From Azospirillum humicireducens (lineage in GTDB: Bacteria > Pseudomonadota > Alphaproteobacteria > Azospirillales > Azospirillaceae): DNA of 64,000 nt. Both the position numbers and the translations under genes were made by a program. Positions 50,879 to 61,583 of this stretch are shown piece after piece; within the stretch, counting starts at the first letter, position 1, and each line of letters opens with the position of its first letter. The notes under the pieces were generated by a model. The model searched no databases and was not told where the DNA came from. It worked only from the letters and a program-made list of their open reading frames with translations. Where the stretch lies: positions 1,852,501 through 1,916,500 of the forward strand of contig NZ_CP015285.1 of NCBI RefSeq assembly GCF_001639105.2, given 5' to 3'.

Positions 50879-51664
50879 TCAGCCGATGATGGAATAACCG
50901 CAATCGACATAGGTGGTGTCGCCGGTGATGCCCTTGGCGCCGTCGGTGGCGAGGAAGGCCGTGGTGTAGCCGACCTCCTCGATGGTCACCAGACGGCCTT
51001 CCGGCGCGCGCTCGGCGGCCTTGTCCATCAGCTCGTCGAAATGGGCGATGCCGGAGGCGGCGCGGGTCTTGATCGGGCCGGGGGAGATGGCGTGGACACG
51101 GATGCCCTTCGGGCCGAGTTCAGCCGCCAGATAGCGCACGCTGGCTTCCAGCGCGGCCTTGACCGGACCCATGACGCCGTAATTGTCGATGACGCGGTTG
51201 GCGCCGAAATAGGACATGGTGAACAGCGAGCCGCCGTCCTTCATCAGCGGCTCCGCATACTTGGCCATGCGGATGAAGGAATGGCAGGAGACGTCCATCG
51301 CCTGCTGGAAGCCCTCGCGCGAGCAATCGACGACGCGGCCGTGCAGATCCTCCTTCGGTGCGAAGGCGATGCTGTGCAGCGCGAAGTCCAGCTTGCCCCA
51401 CTTTTCGCCGATCTTGTCGAACATGGCCTTCAGCTGGCCTTCGCCGGTGACGTCCACCGGTTCGAAGATCTCGGCTTCCAGTTGCTGGGCCAGCGGCTCG
51501 ACGAAGCGCTTGGCCTTGTCGTTCAGATAGCTGACCGCGAGGTCGGCGCCCAGCGCGCGGAAGGCGCGGGCGCAGCCCCAGGCGATCGACTGGTCGTTGG
51601 CGATGCCAAGGACGAGCCCCTTCTTGCCTTCAAGCGTGGCGGCGGCGGGAATGATCGTGGTCAT
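50879..51664 (-). CDS. fabI: Enoyl-[acyl-carrier-protein] reductase (NADH)
   Basis: Reduces the trans-2 double bond in each round of fatty-acid elongation. The 261-residue SDR-type enzyme has the FabI nucleotide motif GIANDQSIAWGCARAF, MSYFGANRVIDNYGVMGPVKAALEA with the Tyr and Lys of the catalytic pair, and ISPGPIKTRAASGI. Start ATG at 51664; a longer frame upstream is a shadow. Confidence 0.95.
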   Translation of the reverse strand: MTTIIPAAATLEGKKGLVLGIANDQSIAWGCARAFRALGADLAVSYLNDKAKRFVEPLAQQLEAEIFEPVDVTGEGQLKAMFDKIGEKWGKLDFALHSIAFAPKEDLHGRVVDCSREGFQQAMDVSCHSFIRMAKYAEPLMKDGGSLFTMSYFGANRVIDNYGVMGPVKAALEASVRYLAAELGPKGIRVHAISPGPIKTRAASGIAHFDELMDKAAERAPEGRLVTIEEVGYTTAFLATDGAKGITGDTTYVDCGYSIIG

Positions 51665-51903
51665 GGCGGACGGTCCTGCGGTCGGTGTGACGGGAGGAGC
51701 GGCCGCAACGCTGGCGGCCTTTTCGCCGGGCAAGGGCGCGCGGCGTTCCTTGTGCAGTGCACCATAAACCGATCGCAGCGGACCCGCAACATGTAATGAA
51801 GGCAATTCGCACCTGCATTCCAATCATCGTGCAGCATTGCTCCAAGCCCGCTCAGTAAAAACCGAAGTTCAGCGTCCACACCGTTTCAATGATCCATATC
51901 AAA

Positions 51904-51933
51904 GCGGCCCTCCGGCGCTGGGCCGGAAGGCCG
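51904..51933 (-). terminator. Hairpin downstream of the YgaP-type gene
   Basis: CGGCC-TCCGGC and GGCCGGAAGGCCG pair over about 12 bp with one mismatch and a 4-nt loop. On the minus strand a short GCTTTGATAT follows. It probably ends the transcript of the gene at 51987-52427. The rest of 51665-51986 shows no gene. Confidence 0.5.
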
Positions 51934-51986
51934 TTTCTTGATGAAATTTTTGTTATGCAGCGGAAGCTGTTTATCCGGCCAACTTC

Positions 51987-52427
51987 TTAGCGGGCAACTC
52001 CGGGCGAGAAGGACGGCGGATCGCTGGCAGGGAAGGATTCCTGCGACGCCTCGTCGACGATCTCCTCCCCGGAGGCATCCTGATAGATGTCGCCGGGATG
52101 GCGGGAATAGCGGTCGATGCCGTGTTCCACATCCTGCGCCGGAATGGCCGCACGGTCGCCGCGCGTCCAATCGGCCAGCATCGATTTGCCGGGACAGAAG
52201 CCGGTGAGCCCCCGCGCCACCAGGACTCCCCCGGCCAGCGCCATGGCGGCGCCGGTCCAGTTCGGCCGGCGCAGGCCAAGCACCGCCAGCGCCACGCCGC
52301 CGGCCAGCGAGGCCAGCCGTTCGCCATGCCCGACATTGATGGTGTAGCCGCCGCCGGGGCCAAGGATGCGGTCGTTGACGCCGCGCAGGCCGCGCCGGGC
52401 TGTCTCGGTGATGGATGAGAGTTCCAT
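51987..52427 (-). CDS. DUF2892/YgaP-type membrane protein with C-terminal SFPASDPPS motif
   Basis: A 146-residue protein. Residues 34-85 contain two helices of the YgaP/DUF2892 type (GERLASLAGGVALAVLGL and GGVLVARGLTGFCPGKSML, with GFCP conserved). The C-terminal tail has EEIVDEASQESFPASDPPSF, a short motif seen at the ends of otherwise unrelated small proteins. AGGAGG precedes the ATG at 52427. Function unknown; members are often linked to sulfur or stress metabolism. Confidence 0.8.
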   Translation of the reverse strand: MELSSITETARRGLRGVNDRILGPGGGYTINVGHGERLASLAGGVALAVLGLRRPNWTGAAMALAGGVLVARGLTGFCPGKSMLADWTRGDRAAIPAQDVEHGIDRYSRHPGDIYQDASGEEIVDEASQESFPASDPPSFSPGVAR

Positions 52428-52489
52428 GTCGGTCCTCCTGGATGCGGGGCTCCTGATCCGGAAGCGCCCGCGATCGGATCGTTATCGTG

Positions 52490-53392
52490 TCACTGCTGGG
52501 AAACCGGCGGCTGGGGGCTGTCGTTCCCCGACGGCGCCTGAGGCGTTGCCTGGGTTGCACCGCCGGCCGTACCGCCCTGCCCGCTTGCGCCATCGGCCGG
52601 CGCGGCGCTGGAGCCGGATGCCCGCGCCTGCTGCAGTTCCCGGTTCAACCGCGCCACCTCCTGGGACAGGCGCTGGACCTCCTGCCGCAGCGGTGCGGCG
52701 GCGTCGTTGCCGCCGGCCGTCGAGCCGGCGATGGCGGCCAACGTCGCCGACTGCCGCATCCAATAGGGAGCGATGCCATAATAGGTGTGCACCGCCATCG
52801 CCCATTGGCGATCGTTCATGTTCGGGCGGTTCCTGTCGTCGAAACGCGGGGCGTTCGTCAGCTTGTCCTTCGGCACATTCAGGACGTAGCCGTCGCCGGA
52901 CGGCTGGAACAATGCCCACGGCACGGGAAAGTCGCTGTCGCCGATGCCGAGGAAGCCGCCCAGCTCGACCACCGCATAGGCGATGCGGCCGGTCGCCGGA
53001 TCGATCACCAACTCGGTGATGCTGCCCAGATCCTTGCCGTCCGGACTGCGCAGCTTGGCCTCCTCGAGGTCGTCGGCGGCAATCGCGCGGGGGTGGGCAA
53101 TGGAGTCCTGCAGTGCCGCCGCCTCGCCCAGGATGGCCTGACAGGCCTGTGCATTGCCCTTCTGAGCTGCGGACTGCGCCGCCTGCTGCAGAGCACGCAG
53201 CTGCGCCATCTCCTGTTGGGTCACGGGCGCCGGAGTGTTGGGTGCCGCGGCATCGAGGGCCGCCGCCTGCTGTCCCAGCCGGTCGAGCCCGGCCGCGCAG
53301 TCATCGGCGGCAAGGGCGGGAGCGGCGATGGGTCCCAGCGCGGCCAGCAGCAGCGCGGTGCCCAAAACCGTTGCAGGGGGCGGGCGCGTCAT
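52490..53392 (-). CDS. Exported PRC-barrel protein
   Basis: A 300-residue periplasmic protein with a signal peptide (LLAALGPIAAPALA), two Cys, a helical Gln/Ala-rich segment, and a PRC-barrel domain at about residues 118-190 (GKDLGSITELVIDPATGRIAY, VPWALF). The C-terminus has a coiled coil (LRQEVQRLSQEVARLNREL) and a Gly/Pro/Gln-rich tail. Start ATG at 53392 after GGAGG. It follows the same strand as the urease genes but is 61 bp upstream-separated in sequence (downstream of ureG); a functional link is not evident. Confidence 0.82.
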   Translation of the reverse strand: MTRPPPATVLGTALLLAALGPIAAPALAADDCAAGLDRLGQQAAALDAAAPNTPAPVTQQEMAQLRALQQAAQSAAQKGNAQACQAILGEAAALQDSIAHPRAIAADDLEEAKLRSPDGKDLGSITELVIDPATGRIAYAVVELGGFLGIGDSDFPVPWALFQPSGDGYVLNVPKDKLTNAPRFDDRNRPNMNDRQWAMAVHTYYGIAPYWMRQSATLAAIAGSTAGGNDAAAPLRQEVQRLSQEVARLNRELQQARASGSSAAPADGASGQGGTAGGATQATPQAPSGNDSPQPPVSQQ

Positions 53393-53500
53393 CAGGGCAT
53401 CCTCCGGCTTGAATCGTCTCATGCTGCATGGACAGCATGGTCAAGCCGGAGGTTCCCGTACCCCGGTCGTCCCGCGGTCAAGTCTTCGGTCGTAAGACTC

Positions 53501-54141
<641 letters not shown>

Positions 54142-54145
<4 letters not shown>

Positions 54146-54861
54146 GAGCGGAACAGCCTCGTATATTGGGTTTCGTGGATCATCGAGGTCCAGTCGACAG
54201 CCATCGCCCGGCCGCCGAGATCGTCGAGCGGAGCCGCCAGCGCCGCCTCCGCCGCCCGGTGGGTGATGGGGTCGAGGGCGGCCAGCGCCCGCTGCCCGTC
54301 GGTCTGGCCCAGCGGAACCAGCCGGACGCCGGCCGAAACGAGGTTGGCGGCAAAAGCGTGCAGATAGGCGGTCAGCGCCGGTCCCGCCGCCACGCCGATC
54401 AGCGCAGCGGCCAGCGCCACCGCCACCGAATAGGCGACGGGCCGGCCGGCGGCGGCGACCACCGCGTCCCAGCGCGCCAGCCCGTCGAGCGGCCAGGCGG
54501 CGCGGATCGCCAGCAGGAAGGCCTGCCCCTGCGCCCGCGATTCGAGCGCCGTTTCGGCCGACGCGCGCAGGATGTCGGCCCGTTCCACCGCCCAGGCGAA
54601 ACCGGCCTCGTCACCGGCCAGCACGGCACGGTGGGCGGCGGCGAACAGGATGCCGTCGGTCCGCCCGGCGCCATGGCGCAGGATGCCGTCGAGCCAGACG
54701 ATCATCGTCGCCCGGTCCCGCACCAGACCCTGCTCCACCGCCGCCTCGATGCCATGGCTGTAGGAGAAGCCGCCGACCGGAAAGCTGGGCGACAGCCACG
54801 CCAGCAGACGCGTCAGCGCGTGGGTGGAGACGCTATCGTTCACCTCAGTGCGAATGCCCAT
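54142..54861 (-). CDS. ureF: Urease accessory protein UreF
   Basis: All-helical GTPase-activation partner of UreG in the UreDFG complex. [22 protein letters not shown] is the family signature, and the C-terminus ends [14 protein letters not shown] chose the ATG at 54861 (239 residues). An ATG at 54888 has a better Shine-Dalgarno but would overlap the His-rich tail of ureE by 44 bp; a GTG at 54843 is also possible. Confidence 0.92.
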
Positions 54862-55327
54862 GCCCGCCGCCATGCGAATGCCCGCCATAGGCGCCGCCTT
54901 CCGGCATGAAGGGGGCCGTCACGTCGCGCACCTCGGCGCCCAGCCCTTTCAGCATGTCCTCGATCACATGGTCGCGGCGAAGGCGGATGCTGTCGCCGAC
55001 GATCTGCACCGGCAGGTGACGGTTGCCGAGATGCCAGGCGACCCGCGCGAAAGCCTCCACCGGGCCGGGCACACGGACCTCCATCAGTTCCTCGGGTGCT
55101 GCGACCACGCGCAGGAAACTGCCGTCGGTCAACTCCAGCCCGTCCCCGTCGTCCAGCGCCACCGCCCGCGGCAGGTCGAGCAGGAAGCCGCCGCCGGCAT
55201 CGTCGGTCATCGCCATGCGGCGGCGGAAGCGGTCATCGAAGGCGAGAGTCACGGTGCCGTCCGCCTGCTCGGCGGGCCAATGGCCGCGGGCATGGACTCG
55301 GGTGGCGCGACGGGCGGGGTCGGTCAT
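54845..55327 (-). CDS. ureE: Urease accessory nickel chaperone UreE
   Basis: Delivers Ni to the urease assembly complex. The 160-residue protein has the LPRAVALDDGDGLELTDG peptide-binding domain, WHLGNRHLPVQI, and the metal-binding motif with LRRDHVIEDML. The C-terminal [13 protein letters not shown] tail adds Ni-binding His residues. ATG start overlaps the murI stop (TGATG). Confidence 0.93.
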   Translation of the reverse strand: MTDPARRATRVHARGHWPAEQADGTVTLAFDDRFRRRMAMTDDAGGGFLLDLPRAVALDDGDGLELTDGSFLRVVAAPEELMEVRVPGPVEAFARVAWHLGNRHLPVQIVGDSIRLRRDHVIEDMLKGLGAEVRDVTAPFMPEGGAYGGHSHGGGHGHSH

Positions 55328-56169
55328 CAGCGAAGCCGTTCGAAGGGGGTCGGGTGGCCGAAGAAGCGGCCGGCCAGTTCGCTGACCAGCGCCGCGTCCC
55401 CGGTGGTGAAGAACCGCAGTCCCCGCTCGGCCGGTTCGGGCCGATACTCGGGATGGCGGTCGAGATACTGATCCAGCGAGCGGGCGGTCAGAGTCGGCTG
55501 ACACAGCACCTCCACCCCCGGCGGCAGCGCGCGGGCGAACAGGTGGCTGACCAGCGGGTAGTGGGTGCAGCCCAGCACCACCGTATCCAGCGGTTGCCCG
55601 CCCATCTTGTCCAGCAGCACGCGGACATAGCCGGCGACCGCCGGTTCGATTTCGTCATCCGACGCACCGCGCTCGATCAGCGGCACGAGGTCGGGGCAGG
55701 CCTGCTGCACGACGCGGATGGACGATGCACGCTTGCCGATCTCCCGCAAGAAGGAGCCGGAATTGACCGTCGCCAGGGTGGCGAAGATTCCGACGCTGTG
55801 CGGCTCGGCGAGATGGTCGGGCGGAACGGTGTCGATCAACCAGGGAACACGGGTGATCGCCTCCACCATCGGAACCAGCACGCCCAGCACGTTGCGGCCG
55901 GGATGGGCCGACGGCAGCCATTCCTGCTGCAGCCGGCGCAGCGCCACTGCCGCCGCCGTGTTGCAGGCGATGATGACCAGCCGGCAACCCTGGGCGAACA
56001 GCCGGTCCATTCCGGCCACGGTCAGCCGGTAGATGTCGTCCTCGCTGCGCGGGCCGTAGGGAGCGGCGGCATGATCGCCGAGATAGACGAAGGGCCGGTT
56101 GGGCGCCGCGTCCACCAGGGCGCGCAGCACCGTCAATCCGCCATGTCCTGAATCGAATACACCGATCAA
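55327..56169 (-). CDS. murI: Glutamate racemase within the urease operon
   Basis: Makes D-glutamate for peptidoglycan. The 280-residue Asp/Glu racemase has DSGHGGLTVL at the start, the first catalytic Cys in IIACNTAAAVA, and the second in LGCTHYPLVS. Start is a TTG at 56169 giving MIGVFDSGHGG. It lies between ureC and ureE, with a 1-bp overlap to ureE, so it is probably co-transcribed with urease. Insertion of murI into a urease operon is unusual. A REP-like element separates it from ureC. Confidence 0.92.
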   Translation of the reverse strand: MIGVFDSGHGGLTVLRALVDAAPNRPFVYLGDHAAAPYGPRSEDDIYRLTVAGMDRLFAQGCRLVIIACNTAAAVALRRLQQEWLPSAHPGRNVLGVLVPMVEAITRVPWLIDTVPPDHLAEPHSVGIFATLATVNSGSFLREIGKRASSIRVVQQACPDLVPLIERGASDDEIEPAVAGYVRVLLDKMGGQPLDTVVLGCTHYPLVSHLFARALPPGVEVLCQPTLTARSLDQYLDRHPEYRPEPAERGLRFFTTGDAALVSELAGRFFGHPTPFERLR

Positions 56170-56193
56170 CGTATCTGAGCCCTGCCAAGAACT

Positions 56194-56298
56194 CCTTCTC
56201 CCCCCAGGGGAGAAGGTCGGGATGAGGGGGGCGGCGCAACCGAGGAACCCCTGCCGCGCATCCCCCTCACCCTAACCCTCTCCCCAGGGGGGAGAGGG
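56194..56298. repeat. REP-like element with two palindromes between murI and ureC
   Basis: Two hairpins CCTTCTCCCC/GGGGAGAAGG (56194-56216) and CCCTCTCCCC/GGGGAGAGGG (56276-56298) flank a G/C-rich spacer that includes the core CCCTAACCCTC (56270-56280). The same core, in reverse, is at 61714-61724 and 34178-34188. Confidence 0.75.
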
Positions 56299-56312
56299 AA
56301 TCAAAAAATGCC

Positions 56313-58022
<1,710 letters not shown>

Positions 58023-58047
58023 TTCCTTCGCCCTTCCTGTCGGCCCG

Positions 58048-58353
58048 TCAGAGGGCGCCGTTGACCTTGCGGTTGAAGCCGATCACCACCCGGTCGCCGC
58101 CATAGGCGACGAGCTTCACAGGACGGGTCTGGCCGGGCTCGAAGCGCACCGCCGTCCCGGCGGGAATGTCGAGCCGGAAGCCGCGCGCCTTCTCGCGGTC
58201 GAAGGTCAGCGCGCTGTTGGTTTCGTAGAAGTGGAAGTGCGAGCCGACCTGGATCGGCCGGTCGCCGGCATTGGCGACGTCGAGTTCGACGGTGGCGCGC
58301 CCGTCATTCAGCACGATCTCGCCGGCCGCCGGAAAGATTTCACCGGGTTTCAT
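58048..58353 (-). CDS. ureB: Urease beta subunit
   Basis: Structural subunit, 101 residues, with [32 protein letters not shown] and [13 protein letters not shown]. 12 bp after ureA. Together with ureA and ureC it forms the (alpha beta gamma)3 enzyme. Confidence 0.97.
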   Translation of the reverse strand: MKPGEIFPAAGEIVLNDGRATVELDVANAGDRPIQVGSHFHFYETNSALTFDREKARGFRLDIPAGTAVRFEPGQTRPVKLVAYGGDRVVIGFNRKVNGAL

Positions 58354-58365
58354 CGGGCATCCCCC

Positions 58366-58668
58366 TCAACGGATCGGCTGGTGGACGGTGACGAGCTTGG
58401 TGCCGTCGGGGAAGGTCGCCTCGACCTGGATGTCGTGGATCATCTCGGGGATGCCCTCCATCACCTGATCGCGGGTCAGGACGGTCGCCCCGTCGCGCAT
58501 CAGTTCGGCCACCGTGCGGCCGTCACGGGCGCCTTCGACCACGTAATCGGTGATGAGGGCGACCGCCTCCGGATGGTTCAGCTTGACGCCGCGCTCCAAC
58601 CGCCGCCGCGCCACCATCGCCGCCATCGCGACGAGCAGCTTGTCCTTCTCGCGCCCTGTCAGGTTCAT
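58366..58668 (-). CDS. ureA: Urease gamma subunit
   Basis: Structural subunit, 100 residues, starting [18 protein letters not shown] with [20 protein letters not shown] and [21 protein letters not shown]. Start ATG at 58668. A 146-bp gap to ureD contains promoter-like elements. Confidence 0.97.
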   Translation of the reverse strand: MNLTGREKDKLLVAMAAMVARRRLERGVKLNHPEAVALITDYVVEGARDGRTVAELMRDGATVLTRDQVMEGIPEMIHDIQVEATFPDGTKLVTVHQPIR

Positions 58669-58722
58669 CGGGGGATTGCCCTTTCGCCGCCCTGTTCGTC
58701 ACCGGATCGCTGCCGGCCAGTT

Positions 58723-58738
58723 GGCAGCGATTATGCCA
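58723..58738 (-). promoter_or_regulatory. Sigma-54-like promoter element upstream of ureA
   Basis: On the minus strand TGGCATAATCGCTGCC has GG and GC separated by 10 bp, matching the -24/-12 spacing of TGGCAC-N5-TTGC with one mismatch in each block. The same bases include CATAAT (58730-58735) 16 bp after TTGGCG (58752-58757), so a sigma-70 reading is also possible. A dyad GCTGCC-N8-GGCAGC overlaps at 58709-58728. Confidence 0.45.
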
Positions 58739-58814
58739 CGATGATGCGGTGCGCCAAGTGCGTCGTATGACGTAGGGGGTTGAAAGTGCTGGTGGTGCGG
58801 CTTGGGCGCGACCG

Positions 58815-59768
58815 TCAGACCTCCCACAGCCGCGGCAGACGGGTCGGCAGCCCGGCAGCCTCGGCGCGCAGGCCGGACCACAGCGCCGCATAGGCGCCAC
58901 GCACCGCACGGGCGTCTCCACCGAGGATGCGGACGATCAGCAAGCCGTCCAGCGCGGTGACGCCGATGCGGGCGCCCTCAAGCGGCTCGGCCAGCGCCCG
59001 GATCGCATCGAGATGGCGGGCGGCGTCGGCAGCGGCATGGAGAAGGGTGGCGCAGGCAGCGGCCCCGCCGAAGCCGGCGGGATGGGCCAGCGCCTCGGCG
59101 ATGTCGTCGTCGAGATGCAGGGCGTCGACCCAGATCAGACGGCCGTCGCGGGCGACCTCCCAGGCGTCGCGGATCAGGCCGCGGGTGACGGTCTCACCGA
59201 AGGCGGCGCGGCCGAAGACCAGCATCTCGCCGGCGATGGCGCGGCCGTCGCCCGACAGGTCGATCCGCGTCAGGCGGCGCAGGCGGGAGCCTTCGAAGAC
59301 GATGGCTTCCTGCGGCATCCATTCCAGCCACGCGCCATCCTCCACCGACAGAGCGGTGTCGATGCGGCAGTCGGCCCCGGTGGAGCGATAGACCTTCTCG
59401 GCCGCCTGGGTGGTGATCAGGGCCTTCGCCCCCGGCCCAACCGCGAGGGCGATGTCCATGCGGTCGCCGCCGACCATGCCGCCGGACGTGGTGGCGAGCA
59501 CCGCGATGGGAAGGTCGCCGCGGCGCGGCGTCGGCATCAGCACCCGCAACGGGTCGTGGTGATAGAGCGTCGCCAGCCGCGTTTCACCGTGCCGATGTTC
59601 GAACCGGACGGTGGCGGCGCCATGGACGGCGACCTTCTTTTCCTCACGCGCATGCTCCCCACGCGCAGAGTCTTCCGGCCTGTCGGCCACCGCCACCTGA
59701 ACCAAGCGCCCGCTCCCACCCTGGATGTTGCGGGCGCCAGTCTGCCGGAAGCGGAGCCGTTCAGGCAA
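58815..59768 (-). CDS. ureD: Urease accessory protein UreD (UreH)
   Basis: Scaffold that binds apo-urease and passes Ni. The conserved core runs from HGAATVRFEHRHGETRL through LATTSGGMVGGDRMDIALAVGPGAKALITTQAAEKVYR to GRLIWVDALHLDDDIAEAL. The frame starts with a TTG at 59768 (317 residues); internal GTG codons about 25 residues later would give a more usual length, so the start is uncertain. 23 bp after the response regulator gene on the same strand. Confidence 0.9.
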   Translation of the reverse strand: MPERLRFRQTGARNIQGGSGRLVQVAVADRPEDSARGEHAREEKKVAVHGAATVRFEHRHGETRLATLYHHDPLRVLMPTPRRGDLPIAVLATTSGGMVGGDRMDIALAVGPGAKALITTQAAEKVYRSTGADCRIDTALSVEDGAWLEWMPQEAIVFEGSRLRRLTRIDLSGDGRAIAGEMLVFGRAAFGETVTRGLIRDAWEVARDGRLIWVDALHLDDDIAEALAHPAGFGGAAACATLLHAAADAARHLDAIRALAEPLEGARIGVTALDGLLIVRILGGDARAVRGAYAALWSGLRAEAAGLPTRLPRLWEV

Positions 59769-59791
59769 TGCGGACGGACACCCCGCCCCGC

Positions 59792-60511
59792 TCAGCCTTC
59801 GCCGTTGAAACAGCCGTTGCGGGCGGCAACCACCGCGACCTGGGTGCGGTTGCGCACGCCCAGCTTCTGCATGATGGCGCGGACATGCACCTTCACCGTG
59901 CCTTCCAGCACGCCGAGGCCGCGGGCGATCTCCTTGTTCGAATGACCGGCCAGCAGCAGTTCGAACACGTCGCGCTGGCGGTCGGTCAGCCGGTCCAGAA
60001 TGTCGTCGTTGCCGCGCGGCCCCTCGCTCAGCGCCCCGTTCAGCACGGCGCGCGGCAGCGGCAGGAAGACGTCGCCGCTGAGCGCCAGCGAGATGGCATG
60101 CTCCAGCACCTCCGGCGGGCTGGTCTTCAGCACATAGCCGCGGGCGCCCATGCGGACGCTGTCGACGATGTCGGCCACCTCGTCGGAGTTGGTCAGGATC
60201 AGCACGGGCACCTCGCCCAGCGTCTCCTTCAGGCGGCGCAGGCCGACAATGGCGCCGCCGCTCGCCTCCGCCTCTTCCCCGCGCTGTGGACCCGGATCGT
60301 ACAGGACCAGGGCCAGTTCGGGAGTCTTGCGGCCGATGTCCAGCGCTTCATCCAACGACCCGGCCTCCAGCACGCGCGTTCCGGGACAGATCTCGCCGAT
60401 GGACAGGGCGAAGCCGTGGCGGACCATCGGCTGCTCGTCGACCACCAGAAAGATCCGCGTCGGATTGCCCGCGCTACGCGAACTGCCGCGCGCTTGAAGC
60501 TCGAACTCCAT
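59792..60511 (-). CDS. Orphan NarL/LuxR-family response regulator with atypical receiver
   Basis: A 239-residue protein with a REC domain (about residues 18-140) and a LuxR HTH (LTDRQRDVFELLLAGHSNKEIARGLGVLEGTVKVHVRAIMQKL). Acidic VDE and the switch Lys in GYVLKTSPP are present, but the acceptor position reads LALVLYDPGP: Leu70 where Asp is expected, Asp72 two residues later. No kinase gene nearby. It is directly upstream of ureD, so it may belong to the urease operon. Confidence 0.9.
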   Translation of the reverse strand: MEFELQARGSSRSAGNPTRIFLVVDEQPMVRHGFALSIGEICPGTRVLEAGSLDEALDIGRKTPELALVLYDPGPQRGEEAEASGGAIVGLRRLKETLGEVPVLILTNSDEVADIVDSVRMGARGYVLKTSPPEVLEHAISLALSGDVFLPLPRAVLNGALSEGPRGNDDILDRLTDRQRDVFELLLAGHSNKEIARGLGVLEGTVKVHVRAIMQKLGVRNRTQVAVVAARNGCFNGEG

Positions 60512-60914
60512 CGTGTCCCCTTATGCTCAGCGGACCGCATTTCGGAAGGGCCAAGAACACCAGAAAGGCCCCATTGGGAAAGCGGTTCATTCGCGCCGCT
60601 CTATGACGCGCCTACCTCTCAATATCGAATGAACGGATCTCCGTTCAATTTCCGGGCAAATCCGATCTATTGGCTGTGACTTTCCTGGTCTCATCTTGCG
60701 CCGTTGGTTAATGAACCGTATAAATCATCGCAGCACGAAGCGTAAAGCCCGCTGTTCCGAACAATATTGTTCTAATTTTTCATGTTCGGAGTCTGCCTGG
60801 ACCGGATCGGACGGCTCGGTCCTTCGCCCTGGTCTTCTGACCGCGGGCCAGGGGATGCAGACAAAGGCGGGATCGCCGCCGCCCGGCAAAGGGCGGCCCA
60901 GCGGAGGATGATCG
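60512..60914. promoter_or_regulatory. Divergent regulatory region of the two response regulators
   Basis: 403 bp without a gene, locally AT-rich around 60700-60785. Perfect dyads: TGAACGGA-TC-TCCGTTCA (60630-60647) and GAACAATATTGTTC (60759-60772), the latter nested in CCGAACA/TGTTCGG (60757-60763, 60783-60789). A plus-strand promoter candidate is TTGCGC (60696-60701), 17 bp, TATAAA (60719-60724). Confidence 0.55.
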
Positions 60915-61583
60915 ATGAAGACATGGACTGTGATGCTGGTCGACCATGACCGGCTGTTTTCGGCGGCCCTGGCAACGCTGATCGGCGGCGGCCCCTTCCG
61001 GGTCAGCGCCCACGCAGCCAGCGCCGACGACGCGCTCGACCTGATTGCCGACGGCGACCAGCCCGACATGATCGTGCTGGCGCTTCAGGACGGCATGCCC
61101 GAGGAGATCGCCGGCATCCGCCGCCTGCGCGAAGGCACGTCGGCGCGGATCGTCGTGCTGGCCGACACCATCGCCGACCGCAGCCTGTCGCAGTCGCTGA
61201 AGGCAGGCGCCGACGCCTATCTGAACAAGAGCATGTCGAGCGAGAGCCTGCTGCGCTCCCTTCGGCTGGTGATGCTGGGCGAGGTGGTCTATCCCACCCA
61301 TGTCGCCGGCCTGCTGATGGCCGCGGCGAACGAGCGCCCGCAGCACACGCCGACGCCCATCGCCATGCCGCCCAGTGGCGACCTGTCGAAGCGCGAGGTG
61401 CAGATCCTGCGCTGCCTTCTGGCCGGCCAGTCGAACAAGGCCATCGCGCGCAACCTGCACATCACGGAATCGACCGTGAAGATGCATTTCAAGAACGTGA
61501 TGCGGAAGATCAACGCGCAGAACCGCACCCAGGCCGCGGTGTGGGCGATCCAGAACGGGTTGTCGCCGCTGGTGACGGCGTAG
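60915..61583 (+). CDS. Orphan NarL/LuxR-family response regulator lacking acceptor Asp
   Basis: A 222-residue REC-LuxR protein. VDHDR near residue 10 and NKS at 104-106 match REC positions, but the acceptor site is PDMIVLALQDG with Ala56 in place of Asp; Asp59 is three residues later. The C-terminal HTH is LSKREVQILRCLLAGQSNKAIARNLHITESTVKMHFKNV. It is divergent from the similar regulator upstream of urease. Start ATG at 60915 after GGAGG. Confidence 0.9.
   Translation: MKTWTVMLVDHDRLFSAALATLIGGGPFRVSAHAASADDALDLIADGDQPDMIVLALQDGMPEEIAGIRRLREGTSARIVVLADTIADRSLSQSLKAGADAYLNKSMSSESLLRSLRLVMLGEVVYPTHVAGLLMAAANERPQHTPTPIAMPPSGDLSKREVQILRCLLAGQSNKAIARNLHITESTVKMHFKNVMRKINAQNRTQAAVWAIQNGLSPLVTA

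Noticed and set aside
51889..51902. FNR-like box ATGATCCATATCAA upstream of fabI
   Set aside because: One mismatch and about 225 bp from the fabI start, overlapping a terminator hairpin; no fitting -10.
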